Shown: in pieces, positions 1 through 5,221 of the stretch
Position numbering within the stretch: the first letter of the stretch is position 1
Layout of the letters: every line of letters starts with the position of its first letter
The notes under the pieces: model-generated
Told to the model about the DNA's origin: nothing
The model's database searches: none
What the model saw: the letters and a program-made list of their open reading frames with translations, nothing else
NCBI GenBank assembly: GCA_026982025.1
Contig: JALSHX010000015.1
Span: 1-6,622 of the forward strand
DNA: 6,622 nt
Reading direction: 5' to 3'
Origin: Aquificaceae bacterium
GTDB taxonomy: Bacteria; Aquificota; Aquificia; Aquificales; Aquificaceae
Position numbers and translations under genes: made by a program

Positions 1-1855
1 TGATCTGGGAAGCGGTATCATCACGGTTCTCGGAGGTTTTATTTCCTTTGTTTTCTCCTTTTACACGATGCTGAAGGCGGTTGAGGAGCCTTTCAGCATA
101 ACCATATACACCTTTTTGCCCCTTGAGAAGAGCCCCATAACCATAGGTCTTTACTTTGACTCCCTGTCAGCCACAATGGCAACGGTGGTCACGGGTGTTG
201 CAACCCTGATTTTTATTTACTCAATTGGCTATATGAGAAACGAATTCGGCAAGTGGGTCCACAAGTTTTACACCTATCTATCGCTCTTTTTATTTTCCAT
301 GCTACTAATAGTTTTATCTGACAATCTCATAGGCATATTTGCAGGGTGGGAGGGAGTAGGGTTAGCGTCGTACCTACTCATAGGGTATTATCATCAGCAG
401 GAGAAGGCGACGAAGTCGGGGTTAGAAGCCTTTGTAATGAACAGGGTAGGGGACTGGCTATTCATATTTGGAATAATAAGCGTATATTTACTTGTAGGGA
501 GTCTCAACGTAGGCGAGATAAACCAGCGGGCAGGGGAGCTAAGGGCGGAGCAACTTGCGATACCCGCCCTATTACTCTTTGGCGGAGCGGTAGGCAAGTC
601 AGGTCAGTATCCACTACACACGTGGCTACCCAACGCAATGGCAGGACCCACACCCGTAAGTGCCCTATTACATGCAGCCACCATGGTAGCAGCTGGGGTA
701 TACATGGTAGCAAGGCTCTATCCAGTATTTGAAGGAACCCCGCAGGCATTGAAGGCAGTAGCTCTTGTAGGGGGCATAACAGCCTTATTATCAGCCCTTG
801 CCGCGACAGCGCACACCGACATCAAGAAGATAATCGCCTTTTCCACCATGAGCCAGCTTGGGTACATGTACATAGCTCTCGGAGCAGGGGACAAAGCAGG
901 AGCCATGTATCATCTAACCACCCATGCCTTTTTCAAGGCATTATTATTTCTCGCAGCCGGCAGTGTAATAACAGCCTTTCATCACAAGCTATACGACATC
1001 AATCAATTTGGCGGGCTAAGGAAGCACATGCCCGTAACCCATGCAAGTTTTCTCGTAGGGGCATTAGCATTAAGCGGAATATTTCCCCTATCCGGATTTT
1101 GGTCCAAGGACAGGCTAATAGCCCAGTATTATCAAGAGAGTTTCATTTATGGGCTACTTGGCACAGCAGTAGCCTTCATAACAGCGTATTACATTTTCAG
1201 GGAAGCATTCAAAGTCTTTCATGGTAGGGAGAACTACAAGGAGCACACAAGGGAGGAGCCCAAGGAAGCGGGAGCAGTAATGACAGTACCCATGCTTATA
1301 CTTGGCGTATTATCCATCGGAGCGGGGCTAATAGGAGGCACGTATGTAGCCCTTTTAGGGGGCAAGGAGGAGCCCCTGCACATAGAAGTAGCTGTGGTAA
1401 CCATGGCAGTCGGGCTACTCGGCATAGGGCTGGCCTATGCGGTGCACATAAAGAGGCACATAGATCCAGACAGAGCCTATGAATCACTCAAAGCAATTCA
1501 CACCGCCTTCAGGGAGCAGTTCTTCACCGAGAGGCTTTATCACCGCCTCTTTGCGGTGGGATACCTTCGCCTCTCAAGGGCATTGTTCGGGCTGGGAGAC
1601 AGATTCCTCATAGACGGAACAATAAACCTCTCCTACAGGTCCTTCCTCACCTTTGCAAAGGACCTCTGGAAATCCTTTGACATCAAGTCCATTGACCTGA
1701 TAATCCACCTCACAGCCATGGGAATGTTTAGAAGCGGAAGGGTCCTGAGAAACATTCAGACCGGTCTTCTTAACAATTATGTAATGTTCCTACTCGTGGG
1801 AATAATAATAATCCTCGGTATAATGCTTTATGCCCTTGAGCGGGTTAAGGGGTAG
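1..1855 (+). CDS. nuoL: NADH-quinone oxidoreductase subunit L (5' partial)
   Basis: NuoL is the distal antiporter-like proton-pumping subunit of complex I in the cytoplasmic membrane. The frame is open from base 2 to TAG at 1853-1855 (617 residues). By alignment to recalled E. coli NuoL, about 30 N-terminal residues lie upstream. The ATG at 68 is internal, because the codons before it encode a hydrophobic helix. Counting residues from that ATG, I see GWEGVG with Glu95 (E. coli E144), GGAVGK with Lys177 (K229), HAATMVAAG with His202, the HLTTHAFFK stretch with His286 and Lys290, and GFWSKD with Lys347 and Asp348 (K399/D400). All core channel residues are present. Membrane helices continue to about residue 460. 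A long amphipathic lateral helix (about 461-565) and a final anchoring helix (about 570-590) follow. Two oddities are annotated separately: the lateral helix is about 27 residues too long, and codon use changes sharply in the middle of the gene. nuoM follows after 4 bases. The family call is secure. Confidence 0.97.
   Translation, partial: DLGSGIITVLGGFISFVFSFYTMLKAVEEPFSITIYTFLPLEKSPITIGLYFDSLSATMATVVTGVATLIFIYSIGYMRNEFGKWVHKFYTYLSLFLFSMLLIVLSDNLIGIFAGWEGVGLASYLLIGYYHQQEKATKSGLEAFVMNRVGDWLFIFGIISVYLLVGSLNVGEINQRAGELRAEQLAIPALLLFGGAVGKSGQYPLHTWLPNAMAGPTPVSALLHAATMVAAGVYMVARLYPVFEGTPQALKAVALVGGITALLSALAATAHTDIKKIIAFSTMSQLGYMYIALGAGDKAGAMYHLTTHAFFKALLFLAAGSVITAFHHKLYDINQFGGLRKHMPVTHASFLVGALALSGIFPLSGFWSKDRLIAQYYQESFIYGLLGTAVAFITAYYIFREAFKVFHGRENYKEHTREEPKEAGAVMTVPMLILGVLSIGAGLIGGTYVALLGGKEEPLHIEVAVVTMAVGLLGIGLAYAVHIKRHIDPDRAYESLKAIHTAFREQFFTERLYHRLFAVGYLRLSRALFGLGDRFLIDGTINLSYRSFLTFAKDLWKSFDIKSIDLIIHLTAMGMFRSGRVLRNIQTGLLNNYVMFLLVGIIIILGIMLYALERVKG
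275..1417 (+). other. Segment of nuoL with divergent codon usage
   Basis: Within this stretch I counted 24 of 28 valine codons as GTA and 33 of 54 leucine codons as CTA or TTA, with a single CTG. On both sides, and in nuoM, valine is mostly GTT/GTC/GTG and leucine mostly CTT/CTC/CTG; the whole of nuoM has only about five CTA/TTA codons. Glycine GGG is also frequent here. Both edges are fairly sharp. The segment spans the antiporter core (residues about 70-451 from the ATG at 68) but not the lateral helix. The reading frame and all catalytic residues are intact. Recombination with a paralogous or foreign nuoL is the simplest reading, but it is inferred. Confidence 0.75.
1580..1741 (+). repeat. 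Tandem 27-residue duplication in the NuoL lateral helix (protein level)
   Basis: Two adjacent 27-codon units (residues 505-531 and 532-558 from the ATG at 68) align with an offset of 27. Matching positions are L506/L533, F507/W534, D511/D538, I515-D516/I542-D543, I519/I546 and L521/L548. The first unit carries the usual IDGTIN motif, and the second has a degenerate SIDLII version. The distance from IDG to the later QTG motif is 47 residues, against about 20-21 in ordinary NuoL proteins as I recall them. The DNA of the two units is no longer visibly repeated, so the event is old. An insertion of other origin remains possible. Confidence 0.65.
1847..1852 (+). promoter_or_regulatory. Ribosome binding site of nuoM
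   Basis: AAGGGG lies inside the last codons of nuoL, 7 bases before the ATG at 1860. It decides the start against the in-frame ATG at 1830, which would add ten residues overlapping nuoL and has no good Shine-Dalgarno sequence. Confidence 0.7.
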
Positions 1856-1859
1856 TTCA

Positions 1860-3362
1860 ATGGAGATAATAGAGGCGCCTTTTCCCTTCGTTACTCTGTC
1901 AATTGCAGTGCCTGCCCTCTTTGCCCTCGGGGTTCTTTACCTGTCTCAGAAGCATGTGAAGATTCTGGGAGTTCTTGGTTCGCTGATAACCTTTTTTATC
2001 TCTCTCATAGTCCTTTATCTATTTGACTACAGCAGGGCCGGTTCCGTCCAGTTTTACGAGGAGTACCTCATACTTGAGGAGCTGGGGGTCAAGCTCTCGC
2101 TCGGAATTGACGGTCTCTCACTGATTATGTATCTGCTTACAACCCTCGTTTCACTCGTTGCAATACTGTGGTCAATCAGGGACCATCAGATAAGCACGAG
2201 GCTGAGGGAGTATTTCTTTGCCTTTCTTCTCTCCGAGAGCTTCCTGATCGGCGTATTTACGAGCTTTGACCTCATAGTGTTCTTCGTTTTTTACGAGCTT
2301 ACCCTGCTTCCCATGTTTTTTGCAATAGGTATCTGGGGATACAAGCTGAGGCTCTACTCTGCTTACAAATTTTTTATTTACATATTCGTTTCATCGCTCT
2401 TCCTTCTTCTGGGAGTAGCCACAGCGGTTGTACTAAATTATCAGAAGACGGGCAGTTTTTCATTCAGTTACTTTGACCTTCTGAAGGCTGATTTCTCCGG
2501 AACAGCAGGGCTACTGCTTTTTGTGCTGTTCTTTATAGCCTTTGCGGTCAAGACTCCCCTTGTTCCCTTTCACACATGGCTTCCCGATGCTCACGGAGAG
2601 GCACCTACCGCGGGTTCGGTGGTGCTTGCGGCTATCCTGCTTAAAATGGGGACTTACGCCTTGGTCAGGTTTAACATAGGGCTCTTCCCCGAGGCAACCC
2701 TTAAGCTCATGCCCTACCTCGTTTCCATCGGCATCATTACCATTCTCTACGCCTCGTGGATGACCATAGTCCAGAACAATGTTAAGAGGTTCGTAGCATA
2801 CTCCTCCGTCAGCCACATGGGATTCATAGTGACCGCCATGTTCCTTCTAAACAGAGAGGGGATGAAGGCATCGGTAATTGAGATGTTTGCTCACGGGATG
2901 ACGAGTGCAAGCCTCTTTATGATCGCAGGGTTTATATACAACAGGCTTCATACATTCAACATGAACAGCCTCAGGGGTTCTGTAAAGTTTATGCCGCTGT
3001 TTGCGGTTATAGTTGCCCTTACCGCATTTGCCTCAATGGGACTTCCCGGGGGTTCTTCATTCTGGGGCAAGTTTCTGACGGTGCTCTCCGCAAAGGAGTA
3101 CGGCACCAAGCTTGCACTCCTTGTCCTCGGAGGAGCCTTTTTCAGCGCCGCCTATGTTCTTTACATGTTGAAAACCCTTTTCCTGGATGTTCGTGAGGAA
3201 AGTATACTCATACACTTCACGGACATCAGGGGCTACAAGCTACTTTCCTTTCTGCTTCTTCTGATTCCGATACTTCTTATAGGATTTTTCCCCCACCTTT
3301 TCTTCGGGATGTTCGTTGAGGCAACGGACCTTATTCTCAAAAGGTTTATAAACTTGGGCTGA
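1860..3362 (+). CDS. nuoM: NADH-quinone oxidoreductase subunit M
   Basis: NuoM is the middle antiporter-like proton-pumping subunit of the complex I membrane arm. At 500 residues it is close to the family's usual length of about 500-510, and it consists of many hydrophobic helices. Family marks are YELTLLPMFF with Glu146 (E. coli E144), AVKTPLVPFH with Lys231 (K234), WLPDAHGEAPTAGS, LLKMGTYALVR with Lys262 (K265), NVKRFVAYSSVSHMG, and His345 in the discontinuous-helix region. The terminal channel position is unusual. Most NuoM proteins have a Glu there (E407, in a GNFVGEF-type motif), but this one has FWGKF with Lys404, resembling NuoL and NuoN. WLPDAHGEAP and overall length favour NuoM over NuoL or an Mrp subunit. 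The chosen start has a good ribosome binding site, and the gene is surely co-transcribed with nuoL and nuoN. Confidence 0.96.
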   Translation: MEIIEAPFPFVTLSIAVPALFALGVLYLSQKHVKILGVLGSLITFFISLIVLYLFDYSRAGSVQFYEEYLILEELGVKLSLGIDGLSLIMYLLTTLVSLVAILWSIRDHQISTRLREYFFAFLLSESFLIGVFTSFDLIVFFVFYELTLLPMFFAIGIWGYKLRLYSAYKFFIYIFVSSLFLLLGVATAVVLNYQKTGSFSFSYFDLLKADFSGTAGLLLFVLFFIAFAVKTPLVPFHTWLPDAHGEAPTAGSVVLAAILLKMGTYALVRFNIGLFPEATLKLMPYLVSIGIITILYASWMTIVQNNVKRFVAYSSVSHMGFIVTAMFLLNREGMKASVIEMFAHGMTSASLFMIAGFIYNRLHTFNMNSLRGSVKFMPLFAVIVALTAFASMGLPGGSSFWGKFLTVLSAKEYGTKLALLVLGGAFFSAAYVLYMLKTLFLDVREESILIHFTDIRGYKLLSFLLLLIPILLIGFFPHLFFGMFVEATDLILKRFINLG

Positions 3363-3363
3363 C

Positions 3364-3368
3364 AGGGG
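3364..3368 (+). promoter_or_regulatory. Ribosome binding site of nuoN
   Basis: AGGGG lies in the 13-base nuoM-nuoN gap, 7 bases before the ATG at 3376. A second purine run (AAAGG, 3369-3373) is too close to the start codon to be the main site. This gap is the largest between genes in the window and is too small for a promoter or terminator. Confidence 0.65.
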
Positions 3369-3375
3369 AAAGGCA

Positions 3376-4842
3376 ATGGAAGTGAAGGAACTCATCGGGA
3401 CCATAGAGCTACCGGACCTCGGATTATTCCTTCCCGAGCTGATCGTTCTCATAACTGCCTTTGTCCTCTTTACCCTTGACCTTGCCCTCTCTCCAGCGAG
3501 AAAGAGATTGCTTCTGCCCTCTATTTCTGCAATAGGGTATGTAAGTGCCTTTATCTCCCTGTTCCTGACGGGAGGCATGACGGGAGATACCTTTTACCGC
3601 ACCTTTACAAAGGATACTCTCGGTACCCTAATAAAGATCTTTGAAGTTTTAATAACCATCGGCGTTCTTGCCTTTGCCAACAGGTACTTCAGGCACAGAA
3701 GATCACTATACGGCGAGTTTTACTACATGCTTGCCTTCACCCTGCTCGCGTCCATGATACTCGTGTCTTCCTACAACCTGATAGTTATTTATGTTGCCCT
3801 TGAATTCGTTTCAATAGGGTTTTACATACTCACCGCGCTTATGCGCGGTAGTTTTATCGCAAAGGAAGGGGCTTACAAGTATCTGATCCTCGGCGGTCTC
3901 TCTATAGCCCTTGCTTCTTACGGTGCTGTCTTTATGTACATCTACGCTGGTTCAATAGACCTCAGGGAGATACTAACATACAGGGGTCAGGACCACCACT
4001 ACCTGATTCTCGGCATTGTTTTGTTCCTTATTGGATTTGCAATAAAGATAGGAGCGGTGCCTTTTCACTTCTGGCTTCCCGACGCCTATCAGGGGGCTCC
4101 TACGCCTATTACCGCGTTCATGGCTTCGGTTGGAAAAATGGCCTTCTTCGTTCCCGTAGTTAGAATAATGCCCCTCATCGGAGAAAAGTTTTCCTTTGCA
4201 TGGATGATAACTGTCGGAGTGATTGCGGCGGTGACGATGCTTTACGGGAACATAGTGGCGCTCGTTCAGAAGGACATCAAAAGACTTCTTGCCTACTCCT
4301 CAATTGCTCACTCGGGATACATTCTTGCCGGTGTGGCTGTTACCGAAACGATCGGGCTTAAGGCTGTTATCTACTTTCTCATTGCCTACGGGGTCATGTC
4401 TGCGGGTGCATTCTTGGCAGTAGCACTTCTTGAAAGGTCCGGAGGGTGGGAGAACACAATCGCAGAATTCTCCGGACTCAGGTTTTCTGCCCCTTACCTT
4501 GCCTTCTCCTTCATGATATTCATGTTTGCCCTTCTGGGAGTTCCGCCCACGGTGGGTTTCGTGGGAAAGACCCTTGTCTTTATGGCACTCAGCTACGATA
4601 AGCTCTGGTGGCTTGCTCTGATAATTATTCTTTCAACAGCCATATCAACGGGATACTATGTAAGGCTCGTGGTTCTTATGTACATGAAGGACAGGGAGAA
4701 GGAGGTCTCGGTGAGGGAAAGGAGCTACCTTGAGACCGCTTCCCTTGCCGTCCTGACCTTACTGACGATCCTTCTGGCGGTGTTCCCCTCCGCCATCTGG
4801 GAGTTAATTAGCCCCTCCGCGGAAATACTGTTTCAGAGGTGA
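3376..4842 (+). CDS. nuoN: NADH-quinone oxidoreductase subunit N
   Basis: NuoN is the antiporter-like proton-pumping subunit nearest the quinone-reducing arm, next to NuoK and NuoJ. At 488 residues it matches the usual length (E. coli 485). Visible channel residues are Glu143 in ALEFVSIGFY (E. coli E133), Lys224 in FAIKIGAVPFH (K217), Lys254 in SVGKMAFF (K247) and Lys398 in GFVGKT (K395). The helix-capping motif WLPDAYQGAPTPITAF and the loop QKDIKRLLAYSSIAHSGY are typical of NuoN. All four core residues are present, so an active channel is expected. The first 20 residues contain an acidic stretch before helix 1. The start follows a clear Shine-Dalgarno sequence. The TGA stop lies within the ribosome binding site of nuoA, so translation of the two genes is probably coupled. 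Confidence 0.96.
   Translation: MEVKELIGTIELPDLGLFLPELIVLITAFVLFTLDLALSPARKRLLLPSISAIGYVSAFISLFLTGGMTGDTFYRTFTKDTLGTLIKIFEVLITIGVLAFANRYFRHRRSLYGEFYYMLAFTLLASMILVSSYNLIVIYVALEFVSIGFYILTALMRGSFIAKEGAYKYLILGGLSIALASYGAVFMYIYAGSIDLREILTYRGQDHHYLILGIVLFLIGFAIKIGAVPFHFWLPDAYQGAPTPITAFMASVGKMAFFVPVVRIMPLIGEKFSFAWMITVGVIAAVTMLYGNIVALVQKDIKRLLAYSSIAHSGYILAGVAVTETIGLKAVIYFLIAYGVMSAGAFLAVALLERSGGWENTIAEFSGLRFSAPYLAFSFMIFMFALLGVPPTVGFVGKTLVFMALSYDKLWWLALIIILSTAISTGYYVRLVVLMYMKDREKEVSVRERSYLETASLAVLTLLTILLAVFPSAIWELISPSAEILFQR
4835..4842 (+). promoter_or_regulatory. Ribosome binding site of nuoA
   Basis: AGAGGTGA is a strong match to the anti-Shine-Dalgarno complement and ends 5 bases before the ATG at 4848. 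It includes the TGA stop of nuoN. This favours the ATG over the in-frame GTG at 4839, which lies inside the site itself. Confidence 0.75.
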
Positions 4843-4847
4843 GAGAC

Positions 4848-5219
4848 ATGGATTACATCGGACTTCTTCTGCTATTTGCGGTTATGCTGGGAATAGCCTT
4901 GGTCATGATCTCACTTAACTGGCTCCTTGGACCAAAAACCCCTCAGGAGTACGAGGATTATCCGTACGAATGCGGTGTCCCGCTGTATGACCAAAGCGCC
5001 CAGACCACCTTTCATCAGGGGTACTACCTTCTGGGGCTTTTGCTCCTTCTCTTTGACATTGAGGCTGCGTTTCTTTTCCCCTGGACCATAGTTTACAGAT
5101 GGCTCGGCATATTCGGTTTCATTGAAATGTTCCTTTTCATCCTTATATTAACCTACGGTCTTCTCTACGCCTGGAGAAAGGGAGCCCTGAACTGGCAGTT
5201 TGAGATGGAGGAAGTCTGA
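4848..5219 (+). CDS. nuoA: NADH-quinone oxidoreductase subunit A
   Basis: NuoA is a small three-helix membrane subunit at the junction of the complex I membrane and peripheral arms, beside NuoH and the quinone entrance. With the ATG at 4848 it has 123 residues, a normal length for the family. Helix 1 spans about residues 4-27. The loop before helix 2 carries the diagnostic YECGVP motif (Glu41, Cys42). Helix 2 has LLFDIEAAFLFPW with Asp70 and Glu72 (E. coli D79/E81), and helix 3 (about 88-108) contains Glu93 (E. coli E102). These acidic residues are part of the proton/coupling path. Nothing looks degenerate. The neighbour downstream is nuoCD, two bases away, with no nuoB in between. An alternative GTG start at 4839 would add three residues. 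Confidence 0.96.
   Translation: MDYIGLLLLFAVMLGIALVMISLNWLLGPKTPQEYEDYPYECGVPLYDQSAQTTFHQGYYLLGLLLLLFDIEAAFLFPWTIVYRWLGIFGFIEMFLFILILTYGLLYAWRKGALNWQFEMEEV
5207..5214 (+). promoter_or_regulatory. Ribosome binding site of nuoCD
   Basis: GGAGGAAG lies in the last codons of nuoA, 7 bases before the ATG at 5222. Its spacing is good and supports that ATG as the start of nuoCD. Confidence 0.75.
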
Positions 5220-5221
5220 AG

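Noticed and set aside
68..70. ATG at 68 as the start of nuoL
   Set aside because: The frame is open to the window edge, the preceding codons encode a hydrophobic helix, and alignment to NuoL shows about 50 residues of the family lie before this point, 22 of them in the window.
346..732. Open frame overlapping nuoL in another plus-strand frame
   Set aside because: Its product is rich in Arg, Ser and Gly with no recognisable pattern, and it is fully contained in the conserved NuoL core; it is a shadow of that gene.
1830..1832. ATG at 1830 as the start of nuoM
   Set aside because: It would overlap the end of nuoL by 26 bases and lacks a good Shine-Dalgarno sequence. The ATG at 1860 has AAGGGG at ideal spacing.
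2511..3578. Reverse-strand open frames across nuoM and the nuoM-nuoN junction
   Set aside because: They are antisense to highly conserved membrane-protein coding sequence, have low-complexity charged products, and show no ribosome binding site or family resemblance.
4839..4841. GTG at 4839 as the start of nuoA
   Set aside because: It lies inside the strong Shine-Dalgarno sequence serving the ATG at 4848, and the three extra residues are not needed by the family.
1..4842. Mrp-type Na+/H+ antiporter or membrane-bound hydrogenase operon instead of complex I
   Set aside because: The three large subunits carry L-, M- and N-specific motifs and are followed by nuoA and a NuoCD fusion. NuoD retains the quinone-site His/Tyr/Asp and has no [NiFe]-binding cysteine pair in the visible N-terminal region.
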